From assembly GCF_943914565.1 (NCBI RefSeq), contig NZ_CALUCN010000006.1:62001-126000 (forward strand): DNA of 64,000 nt, in the 5' to 3' direction. Position numbers and translations under genes: made by a program. Below the pieces are notes generated by a model. It was not told the origin of the DNA, ran no database searches, and saw only the letters and a program-made list of their open reading frames with translations. This document shows, one piece after another, positions 19,229-28,455 of this stretch (its first letter is position 1; the number at the start of each line of letters is the position of its first letter). The stretch is from an uncultured Tessaracoccus sp. Lineage in GTDB: Bacteria; Actinomycetota; Actinomycetes; Propionibacteriales; Propionibacteriaceae.

Positions 19229-20266
19229 TCAGGCGAGGACCGCGCGGCCCGGGCCCTCGTCGGCGACGATCTCGCCGAGCACCCACGCCGCGATGCCGCG
19301 CGACTCCAGGAGGGCCAGGCCCTCGTCGACGGACGCCTCGGGCAGCACCGCGACCATGCCGACGCCCATGTTCAAGGTGGCGTCGACGTCGGCCTGGGTG
19401 AGACCGCCCACCTGCTGGACGAGGCGGAAGATCGGCGCGGGCGTCCACGACGAACGCTGCAGCCGGGCGAGGAGCCCGTCGGGGATCACGCGGGCGAGGT
19501 TGCTCTCGAGCCCGCCACCGGTGACGTGCGAGAGCGCGTGGACCTCGACCGCGTCGATGAGCGCGAGGACGTCGAGGGCGTAGACCTTCGTCGGCTCGAG
19601 CAACTCCTCCCCCAGTGTGCGACCGAGCTCGTCGACGTGGCGGTCGAGCGGCCAGCCCGCCTGTTGCAGCAGCACGTGACGCACGAGCGAGTAGCCGTTG
19701 GAGTGCAGACCCGACGAGGCCATGCCCACGACGACGTCGCCGGCCCGGACGCGGTCGGGTCCCAGGATCCGGTCACGCTCGACGACGCCGGTCGTGGCGC
19801 CCGCGACGTCGTACTCGTCGGGGCCGAGCAGCCCGGGGTGTTCGGCCGTCTCGCCGCCGACGAGCGAGCAGCCCGACGCGACGCACGCCTCCGCGATGCC
19901 GCCGACGATGGCCGCGATCCGCTCCGGCACGACGCGACCGCAGGCGATGTAGTCGGTGACGACGAGGGGTTCGGCGCCGGTGACGACGAGGTCGTCGACG
20001 AGCATGCCGACGAGGTCGAAGCCGATGGTGTCGTGGACGTCCATCGCCTGCGCGATCGCCACCTTGGTGCCCACGCCGTCGGTGGAGCTCACGAGCACCG
20101 GGTGGTCCATCTGCGTGAACGCGCTCGCGTCGAAGAAGCCGGCGAAGCCCCCGAGCCCGCCCAGCACCTCCGGGCGACGGCTGCGGGCCACGGACTCCTT
20201 CATGAGTTCGACGGCGCGGTCGCCGGCCTCGATGTCCACGCCGGCGCGGGCGTAGGCGTTGCTCAC
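19229..20266 (-). CDS. purM: Phosphoribosylformylglycinamidine cyclo-ligase (AIR synthetase)
   Basis: Fifth step of purine synthesis: closes FGAM to AIR using ATP. The 345-residue product has the normal length and carries family blocks YARAGVDIEAGDRAVELMK, LVSSTDGVGTKVAIA, DLVVTGAEPLVVTDYIA, SLVGGETAEHPG, HSNGYSLVR and SHVTGGGLESNLARV. GTG 20266 is chosen because GAGGAGG lies 4 bases upstream; it overlaps the purF stop by 4 bases (GTGA), so PurF and PurM are co-translated. The open frame continues upstream through purF in another frame and is not used. It ends just before a strong hairpin. Confidence 0.96.
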   Translation of the reverse strand: MSNAYARAGVDIEAGDRAVELMKESVARSRRPEVLGGLGGFAGFFDASAFTQMDHPVLVSSTDGVGTKVAIAQAMDVHDTIGFDLVGMLVDDLVVTGAEPLVVTDYIACGRVVPERIAAIVGGIAEACVASGCSLVGGETAEHPGLLGPDEYDVAGATTGVVERDRILGPDRVRAGDVVVGMASSGLHSNGYSLVRHVLLQQAGWPLDRHVDELGRTLGEELLEPTKVYALDVLALIDAVEVHALSHVTGGGLESNLARVIPDGLLARLQRSSWTPAPIFRLVQQVGGLTQADVDATLNMGVGMVAVLPEASVDEGLALLESRGIAAWVLGEIVADEGPGRAVLA

Positions 20267-21741
20267 TGTTCCTCCTCGGGGACGACGTGGAGCAGCTCGG
20301 CCTGCTCCTTGGGGATCGCAATGGGGTACCGCCCGTCGAAGCAGGCGCGGCACAGGCGCTCGGGCGCGATCGTCGTCGCGCGGGTCATGCCCTCGAGCGA
20401 GACGTAGCCCAGCGAGTCGGCGCCGATCGAGCGGCAGATGTCGGCCACCTCGAGTCCGGGCGCGATGAGCTCGGCACGGGTGGCGAAGTCGATGCCGTAG
20501 AAACACGGCCACTCCACCGGCGGCGACGAGATGCGCACGTGCACCTCGGCAGCGCCGGCCTCGCGCAGCATGCGGACCAGCGCCCGTTGGGTGTTGCCGC
20601 GGACGATCGAGTCGTCCACGACGACGAGGCGCCGGCCCTCGATGACCTCGCGCAGGGGGTTGAGCTTCAGGCGGATGCCGAGCTGGCGGATGGTCTGCGA
20701 GGGCTGGATGAACGTGCGGCCGACGTAGGCGTTCTTCACGAGCCCGAGGCCGAACTCGATACCCGACTCCCTCGCGTAGCCGATCGCCGACGGCGTGCCG
20801 GAGTCCGGCGTCGGGATCACGAGGTCCGCGTCCGCGGGGTGCTCGCGGGCGAGCTGGCGGCCGATCTCGACGCGGGTCTCGTGCACGCCGCGCCCGGCGA
20901 TCGTCGTGTCCGGGCGGGCGAGGTAGACGTACTCGAAGATGCAGCCCTTGGGCCGCGCTGGGGCGAAGCGCCTGGTGCGGAGCCCGGCCTCGTCGATGGT
21001 GACGAACTCCCCGGGCTCGACCTCGCGGACGAACGACGCGCCCACGATGTCCAGCGCGGCGGTCTCGCTCGCGACGACCCACCCGGTCTGCAGCCGGCCG
21101 AGGACGAGCGGGCGCACGCCGTGCGGGTCGCGGGCGGCGTGGAGCGTCGTCGGGGTGGTGAACACCAGCGAGTAGGCGCCTTGGAGCCTGGGCAGCACCT
21201 CGAGGCAGACCTCCTCGAACGGACGGTCGCCGTGGGCGACCATCAGCGCGGAGATGAGCGCGGTGTCCGACGTGGAGTCCATCGCGCGCAGCTTGCTGGT
21301 CACCTGCTGCTCGGGCGCGATCTCGTGCAGCCAGGCCTCGAGCTCGTCGGTGTTGGTGAGGTTGCCGTTGTGCGCGAGCGCGAGCCCGGTGCCGTCGGCG
21401 AAGGTGCGGAACGTCGGCTGCGCGTTGCCCCACGTCGAGGCGCCGCCGGTGGAGTAGCGCGTGTGCCCGACGGCGATCTGGCCGGGCAGCGACGAGAGCG
21501 TCGACTCGTCGAAGACCTGGGCGACGAGGCCCATGTCCTTGAAGACCATGATGCGTTGCCCGTTGGAGACGGCCATGCCCGCGGACTCCTGGCCCCGGTG
21601 CTGCAGCGCGAACAGGCCGAAGTAGGTGAGCTGGGCGACGTCCTCCTCGGGCGCCCAGACGCCGAACACCCCGCACTCGTCGCGCGGGGGGCGGTCGGTG
21701 GGATCGAGGTCACGGGTCAGTTGGCCGTCTGGAGCACGCAC
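20263..21741 (-). CDS. purF: Amidophosphoribosyltransferase
   Basis: Committed step of purine synthesis: transfers the glutamine amide to PRPP, forming phosphoribosylamine. The 492-residue product carries a 22-residue propeptide before the catalytic Cys23 in DECGVFGVW, an Ntn-type glutaminase domain (GNLTNTDELEAWLHE; STSDTALISALM), and a PRTase domain with the PRPP loop VVVDDSIVRGNTQ. Cysteines in EWPCFYGIDF and RLCRACFDG match the iron-sulfur cluster ligands of the B. subtilis-type enzyme. GTG 21741 is supported by a -10 element 6 bases upstream, suggesting a leaderless mRNA. Operon with purM. Confidence 0.96.
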   Translation of the reverse strand: MRAPDGQLTRDLDPTDRPPRDECGVFGVWAPEEDVAQLTYFGLFALQHRGQESAGMAVSNGQRIMVFKDMGLVAQVFDESTLSSLPGQIAVGHTRYSTGGASTWGNAQPTFRTFADGTGLALAHNGNLTNTDELEAWLHEIAPEQQVTSKLRAMDSTSDTALISALMVAHGDRPFEEVCLEVLPRLQGAYSLVFTTPTTLHAARDPHGVRPLVLGRLQTGWVVASETAALDIVGASFVREVEPGEFVTIDEAGLRTRRFAPARPKGCIFEYVYLARPDTTIAGRGVHETRVEIGRQLAREHPADADLVIPTPDSGTPSAIGYARESGIEFGLGLVKNAYVGRTFIQPSQTIRQLGIRLKLNPLREVIEGRRLVVVDDSIVRGNTQRALVRMLREAGAAEVHVRISSPPVEWPCFYGIDFATRAELIAPGLEVADICRSIGADSLGYVSLEGMTRATTIAPERLCRACFDGRYPIAIPKEQAELLHVVPEEEQ

Positions 21742-21747
21742 GCGCCC

Positions 21748-21753
21748 ATGCTA
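21748..21753 (-). promoter_or_regulatory. -10 element, leaderless purF start
   Basis: TAGCAT on the minus strand ends 6 bases before the purF GTG; no SD motif is present. Confidence 0.55.
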
Positions 21754-21877
21754 TCGCCGTCGACCGAAATCGCCGCGCCCGCGGACCGAAACAACGGCGA
21801 CGTGCACCCACCTTGCCTCTAGAGTGCACCCCAATCGCTCGCCGCCGAGCACGACGAATCACGCAAGGAGAAACGCA

Positions 21878-23356
21878 ATGGAGCAATTCCAGGCCATCCT
21901 GGACCAGATCAGCGGGATCATCTGGGGCCCCTTCCTGCTCATCCCCCTGCTGCTGGGCACGGGTCTGTACCTCACGATCCGACTGGGCGGGATCCAGTTC
22001 CGCAAGCTGGGTGCCGCGATGCACCTCGGCATCCTCAGGCGCAAGGATCCCGATTCCGAGGGCGACATCTCGCAGTTCCAAGCGCTCACGACGGCGCTGG
22101 CCGCCACCGTCGGGACCGGCAACATCGTCGGCGTCGCGACGGCGATCGGCATCGGCGGTCCGGGCGCCCTGTTCTGGATGTGGGTCACCGGCCTCGTCGG
22201 CATGGTGACCAAGTACGCGGAGGCGTTCCTCGCGGTGCGCTTCCGCCGCACGGACGCCAAGGGTGAGAAGTCGGGCGGACCGCAGTACTACCTCGAGCAC
22301 GGGATCAAGCACCCGATCGGCAAGGTGCTGGGCCTCATGTTCGCGATCTTCGCGGTGCTCGCGTCGTTCGGCATCGGCAACACGACGCAGGCCAACTCGA
22401 TCGCGCAGAACGTCGAGGGGTCGTTCCACGTCGCGCCCTGGATCACCGGCATCGTGCTCACGGTGTTGACGCTCACGGTGCTCGTGGGCGGCATCAAGTC
22501 GATCGGCAAGGTGACCGCGGCGCTCGTGCCGATCATGATCGTGTTCTACGTGGGCGCCGCGATCTACATCCTCATCGTGAACGCCGGCAACCTCCCGGCC
22601 GCGTTCGGCCAGATCTTCACCGACGCGTTCTCGGGCACGAGCGCCGTCGGCGGCTTCGTGGGCTCGACCATCATGATCGTCGTCCAGTACGGCGTGGCGC
22701 GCGGCCTGTTCTCCAACGAGTCGGGCCTCGGCTCGGCGCCGATCGCCGCCGCGGCCGCGCAGACGTCGCACCCGGTGCGCCAGGGGCTCGTCTCCATGAC
22801 GCAGACGTTCATCGACACCATCATCGTCGTCACCTGCACCGGGCTCGTCATCATCAGCACCGGCACCTGGAACGCCGCCGACGCCGCCGGTGAGCAGGTC
22901 TCCGCCGCGCTCATGACCGCGCAGGCGTTCACCACCGGTCTGCCCGGCAGCTGGGGCCACCTCGTCGTGACGATCGGGCTCGTGCTGTTCGCCTACTCGA
23001 CGCTGCTCGGTTGGTCCTACTACGCCGAACGCAACATCGAGCGGCTCTTCGGCCGCGGCCTCGTGATGCCGTTCCGTGTGCTGTTCTCGCTCATCGTGTT
23101 CGTGGGCTGCACCGTCGAGCTCGGCGTCGTGTGGTCGTTCGCCGACATCATGAACGGCCTCATGGCGCTGCCGAACCTCGTCGGGCTGCTCATCCTCTCC
23201 GGGCTCATCGCGCGCGAGACGAAGTGGTACCTCGACCACGACCCGTCCCTCACCGCGTCGAACGAGGAGATCGACTCCTTCATGTCCGACCGCCCCGAGT
23301 GGGAGGAGTGGAAGGTGGGCGAACGCACCGCGTCCCGCCCCGCCGACGTCGAGTAG
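21878..23356 (+). CDS. Alanine/glycine:cation symporter (AGCS family)
   Basis: A 492-residue membrane transporter that imports alanine or glycine with Na+ (or H+). About ten to eleven hydrophobic segments and family blocks are present: ALAATVGTGNIVGVATAIGI (which includes the conserved GTGNI), GGPQYYLEHGIKH, and ARGLFSNESGLGSAPIAAAAA. ATG 21878 has AAGGAG 7 bases upstream; the open frame further upstream lies over the purF promoter and is not conserved. It is divergent from purF and ends before a large hairpin shared with the convergent sugar-permease gene. Confidence 0.93.
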   Translation: MEQFQAILDQISGIIWGPFLLIPLLLGTGLYLTIRLGGIQFRKLGAAMHLGILRRKDPDSEGDISQFQALTTALAATVGTGNIVGVATAIGIGGPGALFWMWVTGLVGMVTKYAEAFLAVRFRRTDAKGEKSGGPQYYLEHGIKHPIGKVLGLMFAIFAVLASFGIGNTTQANSIAQNVEGSFHVAPWITGIVLTVLTLTVLVGGIKSIGKVTAALVPIMIVFYVGAAIYILIVNAGNLPAAFGQIFTDAFSGTSAVGGFVGSTIMIVVQYGVARGLFSNESGLGSAPIAAAAAQTSHPVRQGLVSMTQTFIDTIIVVTCTGLVIISTGTWNAADAAGEQVSAALMTAQAFTTGLPGSWGHLVVTIGLVLFAYSTLLGWSYYAERNIERLFGRGLVMPFRVLFSLIVFVGCTVELGVVWSFADIMNGLMALPNLVGLLILSGLIARETKWYLDHDPSLTASNEEIDSFMSDRPEWEEWKVGERTASRPADVE

Positions 23357-23365
23357 GACGCAATT

Positions 23366-23423
23366 CGGGCTCCAGTGTCGAGAACTCCACCACCCACGGT
23401 GGTCTTCTCGACGCTGGAGCCCG
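23366..23423. terminator. Large bidirectional hairpin
   Basis: 19-bp arms with one mismatch (CGGGCTCCAG.GTCGAGAA and its complement) enclose a further ACCACC/GGTGGT inner stem, between the convergent symporter and MalG-type genes. It is a terminator by position; its length also fits a dispersed palindromic repeat. Confidence 0.75.
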
Positions 23424-23460
23424 TTTGCCCCGTCAGGTCCGATGCCCGGGCAGGAGCCCG

Positions 23461-24384
23461 TCAGCCCTTCACGCCGCCGGCGGTGAGGCCACCGACGATG
23501 TACTTCTGCAGGAACATGAACAGCAGGATGATCGGCACGGCGGCGAGCACGGCGCCGGCGGCGAACAGGGACCACGGGGCGTTGCGCTCGTCGGAGGCCC
23601 AGTCGTAGAGGCCGACGGCGAGGGTGTAGTTCTCCGGCGACTGCAGCACCGTCCGGGCGAGGATGAACTCGCCGTAGCTGGAGACGAAGCTGAGCAGGCC
23701 CACGACCGCGAGGATCGGCGAGACGAGCCGCATGATGATGCCCCAGAACACCTGGGCGTGCGTGGCGCCGTCGATCTTCGCGGCCTCGTCGAGCTCCTTC
23801 GGGATCGTGTTGAAGAAGCCGTACATGAGGAAGGTGTTCGCACCGAGCGCGCCGCCCAGGTAGACGGCGATGAGCGCCCAGCGGGACCCGAGGTCGAGCA
23901 CCGGGAACACCTCACCGACGGCGAGCAGCATGAGGTAGATCGCGACGACGGCGAGCATCTGCGGGAACATCTGGATGATGAGCAGCGCGGTGAGCCCCAT
24001 CCGTCGGCCGGAGAACCGGAACCGGCTGAAGGCGTACGCCGCCGCAGCGGCCATGAGCACCGTCGCCACCGCCGTGACGCTCGAGACGATGAGCGACTGC
24101 CCGAACCAGCGCCAGAAGTCCGTCTCCGAGAGCTTGGCGTAGTTGGAGCCCGAGATCGTCTGGAACAGCTCGGTCGAGCCGGTGAGCGTGCCGCCCGGGT
24201 TCAGCGACGCGGAGAGCACGTAGAGCAGCGGGAAGACGCAGTAGATGATGAACACGACGGCGAAGACGTGCTTCCATCCCACCTGGCCCCACCAGCGCAG
24301 CGTGCCGCCCTTCACCTTCCGCTTGCGCGGGGCCCCGCCGGAGGCGCGCCCGGGCATGGCCGCGGCCGTGGTCGTTGCACTCAT
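23461..24384 (-). CDS. Maltose/maltodextrin ABC permease (MalG type)
   Basis: A 307-residue CUT1-family permease with six hydrophobic segments and the EAA coupling loop (ELDEAAKIDGATHAQVFWGIIMRLVSP). The N-terminal GGTLTGSTELFQTISGSNYAKL and C-terminal KYIVGGLTAGGVKG are typical of MalG. The ATG at 24384 overlaps the MalF-type stop (TGATG) and has GAGGAG about 8 bases upstream; a GTG immediately before is an alternative. With the MalF and MalE types it forms a maltose/maltodextrin importer; the adjacent alpha-glucosidase supports that substrate. No ATPase gene is present in this operon. Confidence 0.9.
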   Translation of the reverse strand: MSATTTAAAMPGRASGGAPRKRKVKGGTLRWWGQVGWKHVFAVVFIIYCVFPLLYVLSASLNPGGTLTGSTELFQTISGSNYAKLSETDFWRWFGQSLIVSSVTAVATVLMAAAAAYAFSRFRFSGRRMGLTALLIIQMFPQMLAVVAIYLMLLAVGEVFPVLDLGSRWALIAVYLGGALGANTFLMYGFFNTIPKELDEAAKIDGATHAQVFWGIIMRLVSPILAVVGLLSFVSSYGEFILARTVLQSPENYTLAVGLYDWASDERNAPWSLFAAGAVLAAVPIILLFMFLQKYIVGGLTAGGVKG

Positions 24385-25958
24385 CACAGGATCTCCTCGA
24401 GCTTGCGGGTCTGACGGAAGCCGAGCCAGGAGATGATGCCCACCACCACGAAGATGATGATCGACAAGGCGCTGGCGAGGCCATAGAGCTTGTTGCCACC
24501 CTCGAAGGCGATGGCGTAAACCATCGAGATGAGGATGTCGGTCTCACCGACGATGATCGGCGAGTCCGGATAGTTCGGCCCGCCGCCGGTGAGCATGTAG
24601 ATGAGCGAGAAGTTGTTGAAGTTGAACGCGAAGCTCGAGATCAGCAGCGGCGCGACCGACACCATGAGCATCGGCAACGTCACGTGGAAGAACCGCTGGA
24701 TCGGGCCCGCGCCGTCCATGACACCGGCCTCGGTGAGCTCGGCGGGGATCGCCTGCAACGCGCCGGTGCACACGAGGAACATGTAGGGGAAGCCCAACCA
24801 CAGGTTCACCATCAGGATCGAGAACTTCGCCAGGTTCCCGTCAGTGAGCCACCCGATGTCGGCGCCGCCCAGGATCACCTGGTTCACGTACCCGAACTGC
24901 CGGTTCAGCATGCCCTTCCACACCAACGCGGCGAGGAAGGCCGGGAACGCGTACGGCAGGATGAACAGCGCGCGGTACACGACGCGCCCCTTCACCCTGG
25001 GGTCGTTGAAGATCACCGCGACGACGAGGCCCAGCGCGAACGTCGTCAGCACCGAGAGGATCGCGAACGCGAACGTCCAGCCGAGCGACTTCGCGAACAT
25101 CGACGCAATGCGCGAGTCGGTGAACATCTTCGCGTAGTTGTCGAAGCCGACGATGACCCGCCAGCCGGGCTGCAGTTCCTTGCCGTTCTCGGCCCGGAAC
25201 ACGCCCGCCTTGTCGTCGGCGCGGTAGACGGTGCCGTCGGCGTCGGTGAAGGTCGAGGCGTCCTCGTCGTAGGCGAGTCGCGGCAGCCACGTCGTGGCCG
25301 ACGTCGCGTTCAACGTCCTGAGCGACCCCTCCTCCGCGGACTCCCCCACCGGCACGCGCATGGCGAGCACGTCCTCCTGCCGCTGCTGGAGCTCCGCCCC
25401 GCGCACGAGCTCGGCGCCCTCGACCGCCGTCACCCGATTGCCCTCGACGGTGGCCCCGTCGAGCGGTTCGAGCGGCTGTTCGTGCGCACCGACCATGGCC
25501 TCACCGTCGCGGACGAGCGCGAAGGCGAGCTCCCCGTCACGGTCGATCACGGTGATCGGCACGGACGTCGCGCCCGGGGCCGGCGCCTCCGACGTGCGCT
25601 GGATCTGCGCGATCGCCTTCGCCTTGGTGTCGATGTGACCGCCGCCGTAGTTGGTGAACGAGACGTAGAGCGTCGCGGCCATCACGAACAGCTGGAAGAT
25701 CAGCAGGAACAGCAGGCCGGGAAACAGGTACTTCGCGGGTACCGCCCGCTTGGAGAAGTAGACGACGTCGGCGACGACGAGCGTCACCGCGAGGACCGCG
25801 AGGATCACCCACTGCGCCTGCGCCCAGGAGGCCATGATCCCGAACAGCCCGATCGCGTTCACGACGCACATCAGGGCGAGCTTGACGTAGAAGCCGGGAC
25901 GACTGAGGTCCCGCGCGTGCGAGAGCCCCGGTCGGGCGGCGGTGTCGGTGGCGTTCAC
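24384..25958 (-). CDS. Maltose/maltodextrin ABC permease (MalF type)
   Basis: A 524-residue permease with the features that separate MalF from other CUT1 permeases: three N-terminal hydrophobic segments, then a large external P2-like domain (about residues 105-290) before the six-helix core with loop TEAGVMDGAGPIQRFFHVTLPML. That domain contacts the binding protein in the E. coli system. The GTG at 25958 is chosen because AAGGGTG sits about 7 bases upstream; the longer frame would translate the hairpin between this gene and malE. Confidence 0.9.
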   Translation of the reverse strand: MNATDTAARPGLSHARDLSRPGFYVKLALMCVVNAIGLFGIMASWAQAQWVILAVLAVTLVVADVVYFSKRAVPAKYLFPGLLFLLIFQLFVMAATLYVSFTNYGGGHIDTKAKAIAQIQRTSEAPAPGATSVPITVIDRDGELAFALVRDGEAMVGAHEQPLEPLDGATVEGNRVTAVEGAELVRGAELQQRQEDVLAMRVPVGESAEEGSLRTLNATSATTWLPRLAYDEDASTFTDADGTVYRADDKAGVFRAENGKELQPGWRVIVGFDNYAKMFTDSRIASMFAKSLGWTFAFAILSVLTTFALGLVVAVIFNDPRVKGRVVYRALFILPYAFPAFLAALVWKGMLNRQFGYVNQVILGGADIGWLTDGNLAKFSILMVNLWLGFPYMFLVCTGALQAIPAELTEAGVMDGAGPIQRFFHVTLPMLMVSVAPLLISSFAFNFNNFSLIYMLTGGGPNYPDSPIIVGETDILISMVYAIAFEGGNKLYGLASALSIIIFVVVGIISWLGFRQTRKLEEIL

Positions 25959-25982
25959 GAATTCACCCTTCACTCCGTGTGC

Positions 25983-26032
25983 GACGAGCGGGCCGCGGGC
26001 AGCCACACGGCGCGACGCGCGGCCCGCTCGTC
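25983..26032 (-). other. Intercistronic hairpin between malE-type and malF-type genes
   Basis: Perfect 15-bp stem (arms 25983..25997 and 26018..26032, GACGAGCGGGCCGCG and its complement) with a 20-base loop in the 87-base gap. By analogy with the E. coli malE-malF gap, it probably stabilises the binding-protein mRNA and lowers permease expression. Confidence 0.65.
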
Positions 26033-26045
26033 ACAGGGTCCTCGG

Positions 26046-27296
26046 TCAGAACTTCTTCTTGATGTTGGCGTTCATCGCCTGCCAGGCCTTGGCCGGATCC
26101 GGCGACTTGCCGCTGATGATCGCGACCTCGGTGCCGCCCCAGTACTCCCACACCGCGCCCATCTCGGGGATCGACGGCATCGGCTGGCCGTCCTTGCCGG
26201 CCTCGGCGAAGCCCTTGATGACCGGGTCGTCGACCGCGTCGGCCGATTCCTGCAGGGCCGGGGTGCGCTTGCCCACCTCGAAGAGCTTGTCCTGGGCCTC
26301 CTTCGAGGCGACGTACTCGACGAACTGGTTGGCGAGCACCTGGTTCTTCGACTGCGACGAGACGTAGACGCCCTGGACGCCGACGAACGGGGCCGAGGGC
26401 TCACCGCCGGCGGAGGGGACGGGCAGGACCGAGATGTCCATCTTGGCCTTGACGAAGTCCTTGGTCCACCAGGGGCCGGTGATCATGTAGGGGGACTTGC
26501 CGTCGAGGAAGGCCTGCTTGGCCTGATCGCCGCCCATGTCGGCGGAGAGCACGCCGGCCTTGCCGAGCTTCTGCAGGTACGCGGCGAAGGCCTCGCCCTT
26601 CGCACCCTCCATGGCGAGCTCGGTGGTGTAGTCGCCCTTGTCGTCGGTCTTGAACACCGGAGCGCCGAACGACGTCTGCAGCGGGTACAGGTGGAACGCG
26701 TCGCCCTGCTCGCCCTGCTGGATCACGACGGGGAACTGCGCGCCCTTCGCGCCCTTGCCCTGCTCGATGAGCTCGTCGAACGTGGCCGGGGTGTCCTTCA
26801 GCAGCTTGTTGTTGCGCACGAGCGCGATGTTCTCCACCGCGTACGGCACACCGTAGGCGTTGCCCTCGCTCGTGAATGCCTGCACGGCGACGGGGTTGAA
26901 CGCGTCGGCGTGCGCGGAGAGGTCGACCGGCGCGATGACGCCGTTCTTGATGAGGTCGCCCATCCAGTCGTGGGCGCCGACGACCATGTCCGGCCCCTTG
27001 CCCGACGGGGCCTGCTGCAGGAAGTCGGTCTTCACGTCGGCCGTGGGCTTCTGGACGGTCTTCAGCGTGATGCCGGTCTCGGCCTTGAAGGCCTCGCCCA
27101 GCGCCTTGAACTCGTTCACCCGCTCCTCGTCGGCCCAGAGCGTGAGGGTGCCGGCGTCGGCCGGTGCCGATGCGGACGAGGAGTCCTTCGCGGAAGCGGA
27201 GTCCTTCGGCGATGACTGCTCGGTGCCGCTGCCGCCACCGCAGGCCGTGAGCAGCACGGACATGCCTGCGACGAGGGCGATGAGGCTCTTGCGCAT
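26046..27296 (-). CDS. Maltose/maltodextrin-binding lipoprotein (MalE type)
   Basis: A 416-residue family 1 binding protein with signal peptide and lipobox LTAC (Cys about residue 19), a Ser/Ala-rich linker, then TLTLWADEERVNEFKALGEAFK, the usual beginning of MalE-like proteins, and PYMITGPWWTKDF near the hinge. It delivers maltodextrins to the MalF/MalG-type permeases. ATG 27296 is preceded by AAAGGAGATCG. It is first in the malEFG-type operon, divergent from the LacI gene, with repeated TTGCA motifs in the shared promoter region. Confidence 0.92.
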   Translation of the reverse strand: MRKSLIALVAGMSVLLTACGGGSGTEQSSPKDSASAKDSSSASAPADAGTLTLWADEERVNEFKALGEAFKAETGITLKTVQKPTADVKTDFLQQAPSGKGPDMVVGAHDWMGDLIKNGVIAPVDLSAHADAFNPVAVQAFTSEGNAYGVPYAVENIALVRNNKLLKDTPATFDELIEQGKGAKGAQFPVVIQQGEQGDAFHLYPLQTSFGAPVFKTDDKGDYTTELAMEGAKGEAFAAYLQKLGKAGVLSADMGGDQAKQAFLDGKSPYMITGPWWTKDFVKAKMDISVLPVPSAGGEPSAPFVGVQGVYVSSQSKNQVLANQFVEYVASKEAQDKLFEVGKRTPALQESADAVDDPVIKGFAEAGKDGQPMPSIPEMGAVWEYWGGTEVAIISGKSPDPAKAWQAMNANIKKKF

Positions 27297-27379
27297 GGTT
27301 CGATCTCCTTTGAGTCTTGGTCGGGGCCGCGACCCTTGCGGCGCCCGTCACGGGTCACTGTAATGACGGCCGGGGGTCA

Positions 27380-27406
27380 TTGCAAGATGTTTGCAGAAAT
27401 TTGCAA
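27380..27406. promoter_or_regulatory. LacI/MalR-type operator cluster
   Basis: Two overlapping sites, TTGCAAGATGTTTGCA (27380..27395) and the palindrome TTGCAGAAATTTGCAA (27391..27406, 7 of 8 pairs), lie between malE and the LacI gene; another GTTGCAATC follows at 27421. The TTGCAA core is characteristic of LacI-family sites in maltose operons of Gram-positive bacteria. The local AT-rich stretch stands out in this genome. Confidence 0.65.
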
Positions 27407-27483
27407 ATCTGTTACATCCTGTTGCAATCCCTCTGCCGGGCCGGTAGCGTGCTGCGGTACGGACAGGTGTGGAAGGGACAACG

Positions 27484-28455
27484 GTGATCACGAACACCCT
27501 GGCTGACATCGCCGCCGCTGCGGGGGTCTCCACCGCGACGGTCTCGCGCGTCATGAACCAGAAACCGGGCGTGAAGGACTCGACCCGCGAGCACGTCATG
27601 AAGGTGCTCACGGCGGCGGGGTACGAGGCCCCCGCCCAGCTGTCGCGGAAGCTCATCGCCGTCCTCGTGCCGGAGTTGTCGAACCCGTCGTTTCCACAGT
27701 ACGCACAGGAGCTCACGCTCGTGTTGTTCGCGGCGGGGTACTCCGCGATCATCTGCCCCGTGAGTCAGGGCGGCTCGAGCGAGATGCAGTACCTCGACTC
27801 CCTGCTCGACTCCGACGTCTCCGGCATCATCTCGGTCTCCGGCGCCTCGGCCGACGCGCTCGCATCCAAGGCGCCCTACCGTCGCCTCGCCGACGCCGGC
27901 ATCGCCACCGTCTACGTCAACGGCTCGAGCGAGGGCATCGACGCCCCGTTCTTCTGCTCCGACGACGCGGTGGGCGTGCAGCTCGCCGTCGACCACCTCC
28001 GTGAGCTCGGCCACGAGCGCATCGGGCTCGCCGTCGGCCAGCAGCGCTACCTCCCGACGAGGCGCAAGTCCGAGGCCTTCGTCGCCCTGGGCTTCCCCGA
28101 GTCGAGCATCGTCTACACCGAGTACACCGCCGACGGCGGGGCGCGGGCCGGGCGCAGGCTGCTCGCCACCGAGCACACCGCGATCATCTGCGGCTCGGAC
28201 GTCATGGCCTTCGGCGTGCTGCGCGAGGCGGAGGCGAGCGGCCTGCGCGTACCCGAGGACTGCTCGGTCATCGGGCACGATGACTCCCCCATCATGCGGC
28301 TGACCAGCCTCACCACGGTGCGGCAGCCGGTGAAGACGATTGCCGAGGCCGCCGTCGCGGCGCTCCTCGGCCTGCTGCACGGCGAGGACGTCCCCGCCGT
28401 CGAGCAGCGATTCGAACCCGACCTCACGATCCGATCCACGACAGGAGCAGCATGA
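27484..28455 (+). CDS. LacI family regulator of maltodextrin use
   Basis: A 323-residue LacI/GalR regulator. The N-terminal HTH is clear (NTLADIAAAAGVSTATVSRVMNQKPGV, about 3-30), with the hinge at about 45-60, then a periplasmic-binding-protein-like sensor domain ending MRLTSLTTVRQPVKTIAEAA, the usual LacI C-terminal region. GTG 27484 is chosen for its AAGGGA 5 bases upstream; an in-frame GTG 15 bases earlier is weaker. It is divergent from malEFG-type genes and overlaps the alpha-glucosidase start by 4 bases, so regulator and enzyme are co-expressed. It is probably a repressor relieved by maltose or a derivative. Confidence 0.92.
   Translation: MITNTLADIAAAAGVSTATVSRVMNQKPGVKDSTREHVMKVLTAAGYEAPAQLSRKLIAVLVPELSNPSFPQYAQELTLVLFAAGYSAIICPVSQGGSSEMQYLDSLLDSDVSGIISVSGASADALASKAPYRRLADAGIATVYVNGSSEGIDAPFFCSDDAVGVQLAVDHLRELGHERIGLAVGQQRYLPTRRKSEAFVALGFPESSIVYTEYTADGGARAGRRLLATEHTAIICGSDVMAFGVLREAEASGLRVPEDCSVIGHDDSPIMRLTSLTTVRQPVKTIAEAAVAALLGLLHGEDVPAVEQRFEPDLTIRSTTGAA

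Noticed and set aside
21800..21835. Repeated GTGCACCC motifs in the purF/symporter gap
   Set aside because: Two short copies around a possible TAGAGT promoter element; too little to call an operator.
24375..27215. A 946-codon plus-strand frame across the malEFG-type genes
   Set aside because: Shadow of three well-supported minus-strand genes; composition (Arg/Glu/His-rich, no domain) is typical of antisense frames.
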